From Planctomycetota bacterium (GTDB lineage: Bacteria > Planctomycetota > MHYJ01 > JACQXL01 > JACQZI01): a stretch of 64,000 nt of DNA. The translations under genes were made by a program, and so were the position numbers. Under the pieces are notes generated by a model. The model searched no databases. It worked only from the letters and a program-made list of their open reading frames with translations, and was not told the origin of the DNA. The DNA lies in the NCBI GenBank assembly GCA_016207825.1, contig JACQZI010000010.1:1-64000 (forward strand). The letters run 5' to 3'. Below, piece by piece: positions 17,477-26,788 of the stretch. Positions within the stretch are counted from its first letter, which is position 1. Every line of letters starts with the position of its first letter.

Positions 17477-19072
17477 ATGAAAGCCCCCAGATACCTGATA
17501 AGTTTCAACGCATCTAAATTACCGTCTGTTTATACGGACGTTTTGGTTGTAGGCAGCGGCATTGCCGGATTGCGCGCGGCGATTGAAGCAAGCAAATACG
17601 GACAGGCTCTGATTATCACAAAAGGCATTCTTTCTGAAAGCAATACGTTTTACGCCCAGGGCGGCATTGCTTCTCATATTAACAACCAGCATTTAGTATA
17701 CTCCCATATTAATGATACCATAAAAAACGGGCAAGGGTTAAACGACCCGAAAATGGTGCGTAAAATCATCACTAACGGCATTATAAATATCAAGGAAATG
17801 ATTGAATGGGGCATCAAGTTTGACAGGCATGGGGGAAAATACCACCTTGCACACGAAGGAGGCCATCAATACCCGCGCATCCTGCACGCGGGGGGCGACC
17901 ACACCGGAGAGGAAGTTGTAAAATCTCTGATAAATAAAATCAACAAAATAGATAACATAGCTTATAAAGAACAGGTTTTCACAATCGACATTTTAACGGA
18001 TGCACATAACACATGCTGCGGGGTATTGGCATACCAATCCGGCAACAATAACTTTATTATCATCCAGGCGCGTAAAACCATCATGGCAACCGGAGGTCTC
18101 GGACAACTATACAGGGAAACTACCAATCCCGAAGTTGCAACCGGCGATGGGATAGCCATGGCTTACCGCGCCGGGGCGGTATTACAGGATATGGAATTTG
18201 TCCAATTCCATCCTACCGCCTTATATATTGCGGGGGCAGCCCGAGCATTAATTTCCGAAGCGGTTCGTGGAGCCGGCGGCATCCTTGTAGATAAACACAA
18301 AAAAAGGTTTATGACTAATTACCATCCCCAAGCGGAACTTGCACCCAGGGATGTGGTGTCGCGCAGCATTATCAATCAAATGCGCTTGAGTAACGACACG
18401 AGTGTTTATCTTGACGTAACCCATCTTGGAGAAAAGAAAATAAAGAAACAATTCCCGGGACTTTATCAATTATGCAAAAAATTCCGAATTGATATCACAC
18501 ACGATTTGATTCCGGTCCGCCCCAGTGCGCACTATATGCTCGGAGGAATAAGAACAAAACCGGACGGTTCAACAAACATTAATAATTTTTTCGCGGCAGG
18601 CGAATGCGCCTCCTGTAATTTCCACGGGGCTAACCGATTAGGAAGCAATTCTTTGCTTGAAAGCCTTGTCATGGGGACGGTTTGCGGTAAAACGGCAGGT
18701 AAAAAAATATCGAACAAGCCATTCGGACTGCTTAAGATAAAACATAAAACCGCCTATTCTGAAACTGATTCTCTCGATATGGAAGATATCAGAAACGCCC
18801 TAAAAAGCCTTATGACAAGAGCGGTCGGGGTGGAAAGGGAAGAAAAACTATTAACCGACTCTTTATCCAAAATAGATTTCTGGGAAAGTTACGTCCTCAA
18901 CAAGGAATTCAGGGAAGTCCCCGCATGGGAACTGCAAAATATGCTCATCCTAGCGCGGTTAATCGCACAATCGGCATTGAAACGGACAGAATCGCGCGGA
19001 ACGCATTACCGGACCGATTTTCCCTCACAAAATAACAAGCAGTGGAAAAAACATATTATCGTTCAAGGCTAA
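17477..19072 (+). CDS. nadB: L-aspartate oxidase
   Basis: FAD enzyme of 531 residues that oxidises L-aspartate to iminoaspartate for NAD synthesis; fumarate can be the electron acceptor under anaerobic conditions. The dinucleotide motif VVGSGIAGLRAAIEAS is near residue 25, FYAQGGIASH near 55, HEGGHQYPRILHAGGDHTG near 130, and FVQFHPTALY near 243. SEAVRGAGGILV, HYMLGGI and NRLGSNSLLESLV complete the family pattern. It is followed 12 bases later by nadD; nadA and nadC are absent here. Confidence 0.95.
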   Translation: MKAPRYLISFNASKLPSVYTDVLVVGSGIAGLRAAIEASKYGQALIITKGILSESNTFYAQGGIASHINNQHLVYSHINDTIKNGQGLNDPKMVRKIITNGIINIKEMIEWGIKFDRHGGKYHLAHEGGHQYPRILHAGGDHTGEEVVKSLINKINKIDNIAYKEQVFTIDILTDAHNTCCGVLAYQSGNNNFIIIQARKTIMATGGLGQLYRETTNPEVATGDGIAMAYRAGAVLQDMEFVQFHPTALYIAGAARALISEAVRGAGGILVDKHKKRFMTNYHPQAELAPRDVVSRSIINQMRLSNDTSVYLDVTHLGEKKIKKQFPGLYQLCKKFRIDITHDLIPVRPSAHYMLGGIRTKPDGSTNINNFFAAGECASCNFHGANRLGSNSLLESLVMGTVCGKTAGKKISNKPFGLLKIKHKTAYSETDSLDMEDIRNALKSLMTRAVGVEREEKLLTDSLSKIDFWESYVLNKEFREVPAWELQNMLILARLIAQSALKRTESRGTHYRTDFPSQNNKQWKKHIIVQG

Positions 19073-19084
19073 AAAGCAGTAAAC

Positions 19085-19669
19085 ATGAAAATAGGCATTT
19101 TAGGCGGGACATTTAACCCGATTCATAACGGACATCTGATAATCGCCAGAGAGGCGCGGAAACGTTTTAAACTGGATAAAATTATTTTTATGCCATGTCA
19201 TACCCCCTATCACAAAAAAAACAATGCGCTGGCATCACCCAAACACCGGTTGACCATGGTTAAAAAAGCTGCCAGAGGAACACTTTATTTCAAAACATCA
19301 GATATCGAAATTAAACGGGGCGGCTTAACATATTCCATTGACACTTTAAAGCATTTAACCAAACTCTATAAACCGGGGACAAAATTCTATTTTATCATCG
19401 GAAGCGATTCATTAATAGAATTGCCATTGTGGAAAGGAATAAAAGAGCTGGCCAAACTTTGTAATTTTATCGCAGTTGAACGGCCCGGCGTTATCATGAA
19501 AAGAAAACTGCCTTCTTATTTAACGCCACGTATTTTTCATATAAAAAAACCATTATCGGATATTTCCTCCAGCGAAATAAGGAAACGCATAAGAGAAAAA
19601 CAATCTATAAAATATCTTGTATCAAAACCAGTGGAGAAGTATATTATAAACAACAATTTATATAAATAA
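19085..19669 (+). CDS. nadD: Nicotinate-nucleotide adenylyltransferase
   Basis: Adenylyltransferase of 194 residues making deamido-NAD from nicotinate mononucleotide and ATP. The signatures are GGTFNPIHNGHL at residue 6, MPCHTPYHK near 37, FIIGSDSLIELPLWK near 100 and ISSSEIRKRI near 160. It forms a NAD biosynthesis pair with nadB just upstream. Confidence 0.95.
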   Translation: MKIGILGGTFNPIHNGHLIIAREARKRFKLDKIIFMPCHTPYHKKNNALASPKHRLTMVKKAARGTLYFKTSDIEIKRGGLTYSIDTLKHLTKLYKPGTKFYFIIGSDSLIELPLWKGIKELAKLCNFIAVERPGVIMKRKLPSYLTPRIFHIKKPLSDISSSEIRKRIREKQSIKYLVSKPVEKYIINNNLYK

Positions 19670-19682
19670 AGGAGGGATTATC

Positions 19683-21131
19683 ATGAATATCATACAAGTA
19701 GCTTCGGAAGCCGTTCCTTTCGCCAAAACCGGGGGACTGGCGGATGTCGCCGGGGCATTACCTATTCACCTGGAGCAACTAAAACATAAAATATCACTTT
19801 TCGTTCCCTTTTACAGGCAAATCAAAGAATCCAAACTGAAATTGACGCCAACCAACATCGGAATTGAAGTAAAAATAGGAGACAAAACATCCAAAGCCAA
19901 AATCTGGACGGCCCTTATCCCGGAAAGCAAGGCAACGGCTTATTTTATCCAGAATGACGAGTATTATAACAGGGACAACCTCTACAGCACATCAAAGGGA
20001 GATTACCCGGATAATTCAGAACGGTTCATTTTCTTTTCCCGCGCAGTATTAGAAACCATCAAAGCATTGAATATAAACGCTGATATAATTCATTGCCATG
20101 ATTGGCAAACTGCATTGATACCGGTTTATCTTAAAACTATTTACAATTCCGACCCGCTTTTCAAAAACATAAAAACAGTATTCACCATCCACAACCTGGC
20201 TTACCAGGGATTATTCTGGCACTGGGATATGAAACTAACCGGGTTTGACTGGTCCCTTTTCAACTGGAAACAGCTTGAATTCTGGGGAAAATTGAATTTC
20301 CTTAAAGGAGGTCTCGTTTTTTCTGATATCTTAACCACGGTCAGCCCAAAATATTCCCACGAAATCCAAACCACGGAATTCGGTGCGGGGTTGGACGGAG
20401 TCTTAAGAGAACGCCAGGCTAACCTTTACGGAATTATTAACGGAGTTGAATACACCGACTGGAACCCGGAAAGTGATAAGCTTATTCCGGCAAACTATAA
20501 TGCCACCGGTATGGAAGGAAAATATACTTGCCGCAAATCGCTGCAGGAATCCCAAAACCTGCCGGCATCGAACGCACCGATTATCGGAATGGTCACCAGG
20601 CTTGCCGGGCAAAAAGGGCTTGATATCCTCGTGGAAATATTTGATGAACTGATGAAAGAAGACGTCCAATTCGTGCTCCTAGGCACGGGCGAGGAAAAAT
20701 ACCACAAGGCGATGACCGATATCCAAAAAAAATACAAGAAGAAAACAGGAATTAACCTCAAATTCGATAATTCGTTAGCGCATTTAATTACAGCCGGAGC
20801 TGACATGTTCCTGATGCCATCGCGTTACGAACCATGCGGATTGAACCAGCTTTATTCGCTTAAATACGGAACACCGCCTATCGTCCGTGAAACAGGCGGC
20901 CTGGCAGATACCATCACCAATTACGACGGCAGCAATTTAAAAACAGCCACCGGATTTTCATTCCGCGAACACACAGGACAAGCCTTGTTCAAAACCATAA
21001 AGAACGCCCTATCTACATTCCAGAACAAAAAAGTATGGAAGCAAATAGTCAAGAACGGAATGAAACAAGACTGGTCATGGAAAAGAAGCGCAGGGGAATA
21101 CAACAAACTCTATCTCAAACTGAAAGGATAA
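19683..21131 (+). CDS. glgA: Glycogen (starch) synthase
   Basis: ADP-glucose-dependent alpha-1,4-glucan synthase (GT5), 482 residues. The N-terminal KTGGLADVAGALP binds the nucleotide sugar. HCHDWQTALIP is near residue 138 and VFTIHNLAYQGLFW near 165. The C-terminal site has MPSRYEPCGLNQLYSLKYGT near 380, including the catalytic glutamate. An excellent ribosome binding site (GGAGGG) precedes it. It implies glycogen storage; no glgB, glgC or glgP is seen here. Confidence 0.95.
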   Translation: MNIIQVASEAVPFAKTGGLADVAGALPIHLEQLKHKISLFVPFYRQIKESKLKLTPTNIGIEVKIGDKTSKAKIWTALIPESKATAYFIQNDEYYNRDNLYSTSKGDYPDNSERFIFFSRAVLETIKALNINADIIHCHDWQTALIPVYLKTIYNSDPLFKNIKTVFTIHNLAYQGLFWHWDMKLTGFDWSLFNWKQLEFWGKLNFLKGGLVFSDILTTVSPKYSHEIQTTEFGAGLDGVLRERQANLYGIINGVEYTDWNPESDKLIPANYNATGMEGKYTCRKSLQESQNLPASNAPIIGMVTRLAGQKGLDILVEIFDELMKEDVQFVLLGTGEEKYHKAMTDIQKKYKKKTGINLKFDNSLAHLITAGADMFLMPSRYEPCGLNQLYSLKYGTPPIVRETGGLADTITNYDGSNLKTATGFSFREHTGQALFKTIKNALSTFQNKKVWKQIVKNGMKQDWSWKRSAGEYNKLYLKLKG

Positions 21132-21135
21132 TTTA

Positions 21136-22047
21136 ATGAACGAACCAACCGTGGTCTTGGAAACTAAAATACCGGAATTAAAACTGTTCGGGCGGGGCAA
21201 AGTGCGCGATATTTACGAACTACCGCCCCACCTTCTGGTTGTGACCACGGACCGGATATCCGCCTTTGATGTCATACTGTCCGATGGAATACCCCTTAAA
21301 GGCAACGTATTAACGGCTATCTCCGCCTTTTGGTTTAATTTGCTGAGAGACATCACTCCCTCGCATTTCATCACTGATAATTTTAATGAAATAAAGAAAC
21401 TAAAACCCGAACTCGCCGCGCATGAAACCGTCTTAAAAGGAAGGAGCATGCTGGTAAAAAAGTGCGAAATCTTCCCGGTCGAATGCGTAGTCAGGGGATA
21501 CATGGCCGGTTCCGGCTGGAAAGAATACCAGAAAAGCGGAACAGTCTGCGGGATAAAGCTGAAAGACGGGATTAAGGAAAGCGATAAGCTGGACGAACCG
21601 ATATTTACCCCTTCCACCAAAGCCACTTCCGGACATGATGAAAACATCAACTACGAAAGAATGAGCCAGATTATCGGCGAGAAACACTCTAAAATCTTAA
21701 TGGAACGAAGCCTACAAGTCTACCAAACCGCCCATAAATACGCCCTTGAAAAGGGAATTATCATAAGCGATACGAAATTTGAATGGGGAAAATCAGGCAA
21801 TGATATAATACTGGCTGATGAAGTCCTAACGCCCGATTCTTCACGATTCTGGCCGAAAGATAAATACCAGGCAGGCAAAGGCCAACCATCTTTTGATAAA
21901 CAATTTGTCAGGGACTATCTGGAGGTTATTAAATGGGATAAAAATCCACCGCCACCTAAGTTACCCGAGGCAATCATAAAGAAAACCACGGAAAAATACC
22001 TGGAAGCATACGAAAGATTAACCGGGAATCCATTAATAATAAATTGA
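21136..22047 (+). CDS. purC: SAICAR synthase
   Basis: Phosphoribosylaminoimidazole-succinocarboxamide synthase of 303 residues for purine synthesis, joining aspartate to CAIR with ATP. Signatures are FGRGKVRDIYE near residue 18, TTDRISAFDVIL near 36, VECVVRGYMAGSGWKEY near 115 and ADEVLTPDSSRFWP near 235. The length fits the eukaryote-like longer form. It follows glgA by four bases and is probably co-transcribed, although the pathways are unrelated. Confidence 0.95.
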   Translation: MNEPTVVLETKIPELKLFGRGKVRDIYELPPHLLVVTTDRISAFDVILSDGIPLKGNVLTAISAFWFNLLRDITPSHFITDNFNEIKKLKPELAAHETVLKGRSMLVKKCEIFPVECVVRGYMAGSGWKEYQKSGTVCGIKLKDGIKESDKLDEPIFTPSTKATSGHDENINYERMSQIIGEKHSKILMERSLQVYQTAHKYALEKGIIISDTKFEWGKSGNDIILADEVLTPDSSRFWPKDKYQAGKGQPSFDKQFVRDYLEVIKWDKNPPPPKLPEAIIKKTTEKYLEAYERLTGNPLIIN

Positions 22048-22075
22048 TTGACAAAACAACCCGATACTATATAAT
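22048..22075 (+). promoter_or_regulatory. Strong sigma-70-type promoter for the lipoprotein gene
   Basis: TTGACA (22048-22053) directly after the purC stop, 16-base spacer, TATAAT (22070-22075). A good ribosome binding site (AAGGAG) and the ATG at 22105 follow. Confidence 0.8.
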
Positions 22076-22104
22076 AAATATCAATAATTTATAAGGAGCA
22101 AAAC

Positions 22105-22710
22105 ATGAAAAAGATAACCTTGTGGGTAATTGTCCTCGGACTTATAATGGGATTGGCCGCCTGTAATAAAAGCGAAATAGAAGCATTAACCAAGAAAAAC
22201 GGCAACCTCGAAAAGCAGGTAAAAACCTTAAAAGGCGAAAAAGAAAAACTGGACAAGGAGGTCGGTAAAATCACATCACTCAATGATAAAATCGCTCAAC
22301 TGGAAAAGGAAAATGGCGATTTAAAATCTGAAAACACCACTTTAAAAGAAAATTCGGCCAAACTGGAAATGGAATTCAATGCTCTACGCGATGAAAGCAA
22401 TGGGATAATGCAAATGGCTCAGCAGCTTGTTGCCATCAAAAAACAGCTGGAAGCAGAAAATGCGGCGTTAAAAGAAAAACTATCTTCAAACCCATCATCA
22501 ACACCATCTGAGACAAAACCACCGGAAACCGCACCAGATAACAAAGAAGCAAAGCCGCCGGTTAAGCCGGGCATGGGGAATATGCCTGAATCGGTCAAGC
22601 AATGGATGATGAAACAGAAAGAACGTTCACAGCAAGGACTGCCTCCGGAAGAGCCCCCGGAAGAAGTCAAAAAATGGATGGACGAAAACATGCCCAAAAA
22701 GCCACAATAA
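22105..22710 (+). CDS. Coiled-coil lipoprotein
   Basis: A 201-residue envelope lipoprotein. The signal peptide MKKITLWVIVLGLIMGLAAC ends in a lipobox (LAAC), so lipidation is expected at Cys20. Residues about 25-130 form a long coiled coil rich in K/E/L/N heptads. A proline- and threonine-rich stretch follows (about 130-150). The C-terminal part has two similar short pieces (ESVKQWMMKQ, EEVKKWMDEN), an internal repeat. It has its own promoter. Its role may be structural, comparable to Lpp-like spacers, but this is only an inference. Confidence 0.8.
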   Translation: MKKITLWVIVLGLIMGLAACNKSEIEALTKKNGNLEKQVKTLKGEKEKLDKEVGKITSLNDKIAQLEKENGDLKSENTTLKENSAKLEMEFNALRDESNGIMQMAQQLVAIKKQLEAENAALKEKLSSNPSSTPSETKPPETAPDNKEAKPPVKPGMGNMPESVKQWMMKQKERSQQGLPPEEPPEEVKKWMDENMPKKPQ

Positions 22711-22754
22711 CAGGATGTGAAAATAAAAACTATTGATAGTTGCCTTAGACAGAA

Positions 22755-23738
22755 TTAATTATGCCGCGGAATAATTGATTTGGCAATGCCTTCCAATAAT
22801 CCAGATTCAGCGGATTGAGGTAACGCTTTAAGCGACTCAACTGCTTTTACCGAATACCATTGGGCTGTCTTCAAAATATCGTCTCTAACAGACTCGAGGT
22901 TGCAATCAGGCTTATATCCCCCTGCCCCGCCTGATTTGCTATTGCGGATAAGAGAAACAATCATTTTTTCCATCTTTTTACTGCCGTTTTTTGGGAAGCG
23001 TTTCATTAAACGCATCAATGGCAAGGTTATTTTTCCTTTAGCCAAATCCGTCCCTACTGTCTTCCCGATGGATTTCTCTGTAGCCGTAAAATCGAGGTAA
23101 TCATCCAATATCTGATATGCCATTCCAAAATTAAGCCCGTAGTTTTTTAGCGCCAAATGGTGTTTTTTATTACCGGATGCAAACGCCGAACCTAAATAAC
23201 AAGACGTCGCGAACAGAGTCGCGGTCTTTTCCCTGATTATCCTTAAATAATCCTTTTCGGTGAGCGAAGAATCAAATCTGCGTTCAGTATGGACCAGCTC
23301 CCCATGGCATATCTGCCCCACCGTTTCGGCAATAACTTTCACAACTTCCGTGGATTGTATATCCGCGCAAGTTTTAAATGCATTGGAAAATATCAAATCG
23401 CCATAAAGAATTGCCATTTCATTTCCCCATTTTTGATTTATCGTCGGCAGATATCTCCTTAACCTTGCATCATCAAGAACGTCATCATGCATAAGAGTGG
23501 CATTATGGATTAATTCCACGATCAAAGCCAGGTCAAAATGGATAGGTTTAATACGGCCGCTCACCCGGGCGGAGAGGAAAAGTAAAACCGGGCGTAATCT
23601 TTTACCGCGGACTTTTTCCTGATAAAGATATAGTTTCCGGCTAACCCCATTCTGTTTAGCAAAAAGGCAATTAAATGAATTCTCGAATTGCTTCAACTCC
23701 GCTTTAAGCGACTGATGCACAGTTTGTAAATTAATCAT
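22755..23738 (-). CDS. ispB: Polyprenyl diphosphate synthase
   Basis: Trans-isoprenyl diphosphate synthase of 327 residues that elongates prenyl chains for quinones or the undecaprenyl pool. The first aspartate-rich motif is MHDDVLDDARLRR near residue 85 and the second MAYQILDDYLDF near 205. RGKRLRP near 45 and GKTVGTDLAKGKITLP near 222 fit the family. The chain length cannot be read from sequence alone; octaprenyl/heptaprenyl synthase is the closest pattern. It follows the decarboxylase beta subunit gene within three bases. Confidence 0.88.
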   Translation of the reverse strand: MINLQTVHQSLKAELKQFENSFNCLFAKQNGVSRKLYLYQEKVRGKRLRPVLLFLSARVSGRIKPIHFDLALIVELIHNATLMHDDVLDDARLRRYLPTINQKWGNEMAILYGDLIFSNAFKTCADIQSTEVVKVIAETVGQICHGELVHTERRFDSSLTEKDYLRIIREKTATLFATSCYLGSAFASGNKKHHLALKNYGLNFGMAYQILDDYLDFTATEKSIGKTVGTDLAKGKITLPLMRLMKRFPKNGSKKMEKMIVSLIRNSKSGGAGGYKPDCNLESVRDDILKTAQWYSVKAVESLKALPQSAESGLLEGIAKSIIPRHN

Positions 23739-23740
23739 CG

Positions 23741-24883
23741 TTAGGCGAATCCCATTCCGTTTAAGACTGAAAGCATTACGCCGGCCGCCATTATCGAACC
23801 GATTTGTCCGCCGGCATTAACGCTTATGGCATGCATCAGCAGAAAATTCTGAGGATCGGCTTTTTGACCTTCCCGCTGAACCACCCGGGCAGACATCGGG
23901 AAAGCAGAAATCCCGGCCGCACCGATTAAAGGATTGATTTTTCCTCCGCTTAACCGATACATTAATTTGCCCAATAACACGCCGCAAACCGTATCCAATA
24001 TAATGGCAATCAATCCTAATCCAAAAACCATCAGGGTTGTCTGCTGCAGAAATTTATCCGCCTCCATTGTCGCGCCGATGCTGATTCCCAGAAGCAGGGT
24101 AATAACATTAATCAACTCATTCTGCGCGGCCTGGCTTAAACGCCCGACGACCCCGCACTCTTTCAGGAAATTACCGAGCATCAAAAGCCCTATAAGCGGA
24201 GCTCCCTTGGGAGCGACCAAACAGGTGAATACAGTTACCATAACCGGAAAGATGATTCTTACGGTTTTGGATACGGATGTTTTAAGCGTTCCCATTTTGG
24301 TCATCCGTTCCTTCTTCGTGGTCAAAAGGCGCATAATCGGAGGCTGGATAATCGGGACAAGAGACATATATGAATAAGCGGCAACCATAATGGCGCCGGC
24401 GAGCGCCGGGGCGTACCGTTTGGCGAAAATTATCGAGGTCGGACCGTCACAGGCGCCGATAATCCCTATGGCGCAAGCCTCCGGCCTGCTGAAATCCCCT
24501 AACTCTAAAGCGAGTATAACGGTCAGGAAAATACCGAATTGTCCGGCCGCGCTCATGAAAAGAATCTTCGGATTGGTTAAAATAGGGCTGAAATCCGCCA
24601 TTGCGCCGATTCCGATAAAAATAAGGCAGGGGAAAAGCTCCGTCATGATTCCGAAATCGTAAATAATCCTTAAAAGCCCGTCATGCTCCATCAAACCGGT
24701 CATCGGAAGGTTAACAAGAATGGCGCCGAAACCGATTGGAATCAAAAGAAGCGGCTCAAATCCGTGTTTTATCGCCAGGAAGATTAAACCCCCGCCGATA
24801 ACAAGCATTATAACATTTGAAATGCCGAGGTTTTTAAACCCTTCCATTAAACCATTTAATCCCATTAATAATGTTTCTATCAT
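23741..24883 (-). CDS. gcdB: Sodium-pumping decarboxylase beta subunit (glutaconyl-CoA decarboxylase type)
   Basis: Integral membrane subunit of 380 residues of the OadB/MmdB/GcdB family, which decarboxylates carboxybiotin and exports sodium. Many hydrophobic segments are visible. The conserved acidic loop appears as GACDGPTSIIFAKRYAP near residue 145, and the N-terminal GFGAILVNLP motif near 52 and C-terminal SAFPMSARVVQ near 340 match the family. The small subunit gene precedes it by three bases and the biotin carrier is just upstream, so this is a decarboxylase operon. The alpha subunit that best fits is at 37362. Confidence 0.92.
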   Translation of the reverse strand: MIETLLMGLNGLMEGFKNLGISNVIMLVIGGGLIFLAIKHGFEPLLLIPIGFGAILVNLPMTGLMEHDGLLRIIYDFGIMTELFPCLIFIGIGAMADFSPILTNPKILFMSAAGQFGIFLTVILALELGDFSRPEACAIGIIGACDGPTSIIFAKRYAPALAGAIMVAAYSYMSLVPIIQPPIMRLLTTKKERMTKMGTLKTSVSKTVRIIFPVMVTVFTCLVAPKGAPLIGLLMLGNFLKECGVVGRLSQAAQNELINVITLLLGISIGATMEADKFLQQTTLMVFGLGLIAIILDTVCGVLLGKLMYRLSGGKINPLIGAAGISAFPMSARVVQREGQKADPQNFLLMHAISVNAGGQIGSIMAAGVMLSVLNGMGFA

Positions 24884-24886
24884 AGT

Positions 24887-25003
24887 TTATTTGGTAAATA
24901 TTTTATTCAGCAGGCTTGATAAAAACCCTAAACACCATAACGTAACGAGCGTTACGCCCATCCCGATTATCGCAAGGCTGAGGCCGAATTCTAAATCTGA
25001 CAT
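24887..25003 (-). CDS. Small membrane subunit of the sodium-pumping decarboxylase (OadG-like)
   Basis: A 38-residue protein that starts at 25003 with MSDLEFGLSLAIIGMGVTLV and ends at 24887. It has one membrane helix with the GMGVT pattern typical of OadG/MmdD-type subunits and a short basic tail. It lies between the biotin carrier and beta subunit genes, as in known decarboxylase operons. The family helps assemble the complex and may bind zinc through its tail in longer members; here the soluble tail is very short. Confidence 0.75.
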   Translation of the reverse strand: MSDLEFGLSLAIIGMGVTLVTLWCLGFLSSLLNKIFTK

Positions 25004-25060
25004 ATTATCTAAATGTTTCCGGGAAGTAATCCATCAAAACGGAATCAATTGACATTTAAT

Positions 25061-25291
25061 CTACGATTCTATTGTCACTAAGGTCTGCTCGGCTTCAATA
25101 GCCTGACCGACAGCCACTGAAATTTCTTTTACGGTTCCGGCAACCGGGGCCATAATTTCCATCTCGATTTTCATGGACTCAAATATAACCATGGGCTGGT
25201 CCTGATTAACCTTATCTCCCTGTTTAACATTAACCTTAATAACTTTCCCAACCATCGGGGCGGTTACTTTCGTTATTTTCCCTTCGCTCAT
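25061..25291 (-). CDS. gcdC: Biotin carrier protein of the decarboxylase
   Basis: A 76-residue biotinyl/lipoyl-type domain without the long Ala/Pro linker found in many GcdC proteins. The attachment lysine is Lys41 in FESMKIEME; ESMK is an accepted variant of the AMKM motif. The N-terminal KVTAPMVGKVIKV and C-terminal APVAGTVKEISV halves form the usual hammerhead. It carries CO2 from the carboxyltransferase to the membrane subunit. It follows the TldE-like gene by 14 bases. Confidence 0.9.
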   Translation of the reverse strand: MSEGKITKVTAPMVGKVIKVNVKQGDKVNQDQPMVIFESMKIEMEIMAPVAGTVKEISVAVGQAIEAEQTLVTIES

Positions 25292-25305
25292 TTTTATCCC
25301 CCTTC

Positions 25306-26676
25306 TTAGAATTTAGTCTCGCTTGAAAAGTTGAAATCGTTTATTTTCAGCGCCGGCACGACAAATCCGCCTCCAAAGAAAGCATTCTGGTATTTACTGT
25401 CGCGCGAAATCATTTCAACATTGGATAACGCCTTGACCACGCCTTCGGTAAAGCGCATATTCCTGATTCCTTTTGTAATCTGGCCATTCTCAATTAAAAA
25501 TGTCCCGTTTCTGGTCATTCCGGTAAGGACCAATTGCATAGGTTCGACTAAATTCGTATAATGGAATTCCGTTACCAAGACCCCATTCTTGGTAGAACCG
25601 ATCATTTCATCTATTGAAGAATCTCCGGCAGCCAAAATAAGATTAGTCGGCATGGGGCCTGAAGGATTCGGCTGAGGCAATCCATGCCCTGTAGTGACGG
25701 TTTTCGCCTTAAGAGCTGTCTCCCGGTCATATACGACATTTTTCGCAATCCCTTTATCAATCAACACCACTTCTTTTTTAGGCATGCCTTCGAAATCAAA
25801 AGGCGCGCCCATTGCCTGTGGATGATATACGTTATCAGAAATGGTTATATTTTTACCTATTACCTGTTTCCCCATTTTACCTGACAAAAAACTTCTTCCT
25901 TCCTGAAATGTCAAAGCGCCTAACCCGCGCCATGCCATAAAAAGCATAAAATTACTCACGGCCGCAGGCTCCAAGATAACCGTATAATGGCCGGCCGGCA
26001 AGGAAACCGGATTCTGGCTTTTTAACGCCTTTTCAATCGCCTGACGCGCAACGGCAAGCGTATTAATCTGGCTGGCATCTTTATTATGGGCTTTTGCCCA
26101 ACCGCTGCTGTCATTAGTCAAAGCGGTTAACGAAAACTCAGCTTCGCTACCTTTGTGATAGGCGAATAATCCGTGTGAATTTGCCAGCGCCAGACAGGAA
26201 ACAGTATTGGAAAATATGCCGGAGCCGTTCAAGCCGTGCTTTTCACACTCCCCCACAGCCATCCGGATTGCCTCGGTCCGGTCATGAGGGCTCACCTGTC
26301 CGGTCTTTTCGACATAGGCATTAACCTCACGGTAAGACTGCTTTTTAGGGAGGGGAAGTATTTTCCGGTCGGCTTTCTGGTAAGATACCAGCTCGGAAGC
26401 GTCTGAAATCAATTTCTTAAGAGATTCCTCATCTATCCGGTTAGTCATGGCGCGTGCAACCTTGCCGCCCTTTATCAGGCGCACCGTAAGCTCGGTTATA
26501 TCGCTTTCGTGGACATTCTGGGTAATTACATTATTGGCATAGCGGGTGAGCGATTGATTATAATTAAGTAAAATCACTTCGATTTCATCGGCAGCATTTT
26601 TCCCGTTTATTTTCTTTCGTCCATACGAAAATATCTTATCGGTGAGTTGTTTTACATCTTCGCGAGCCAGCATCAT
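25306..26676 (-). CDS. pmbA: TldE/PmbA-family protein
   Basis: A 456-residue member of the TldD/PmbA family, which as a TldD-TldE heterodimer cleaves unfolded peptides and matures some peptides. No HExxxH metal motif is present, which marks the TldE (PmbA) type, the partner without the catalytic metal. The C-terminal half has the family pattern (LTFQEGRSFLSGKMGKQVIG, GAPFDFEGMP, NLVEPMQLVLTGMTRNGTFL). The start at residue 1 or 2 is uncertain. The TldD partner is not in this window; it may lie elsewhere. Confidence 0.85.
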   Translation of the reverse strand: MMLAREDVKQLTDKIFSYGRKKINGKNAADEIEVILLNYNQSLTRYANNVITQNVHESDITELTVRLIKGGKVARAMTNRIDEESLKKLISDASELVSYQKADRKILPLPKKQSYREVNAYVEKTGQVSPHDRTEAIRMAVGECEKHGLNGSGIFSNTVSCLALANSHGLFAYHKGSEAEFSLTALTNDSSGWAKAHNKDASQINTLAVARQAIEKALKSQNPVSLPAGHYTVILEPAAVSNFMLFMAWRGLGALTFQEGRSFLSGKMGKQVIGKNITISDNVYHPQAMGAPFDFEGMPKKEVVLIDKGIAKNVVYDRETALKAKTVTTGHGLPQPNPSGPMPTNLILAAGDSSIDEMIGSTKNGVLVTEFHYTNLVEPMQLVLTGMTRNGTFLIENGQITKGIRNMRFTEGVVKALSNVEMISRDSKYQNAFFGGGFVVPALKINDFNFSSETKF

Positions 26677-26788
26677 TATTCTCCTGTAATATAAATATTT
26701 GAATTTTTTATTTTACTTACTTTATAAAAGGCTTTCAAGTAAATTCGCTTCTATAAAAAGCGAAAAGGGTGTTGTGGCGTGAGATCCG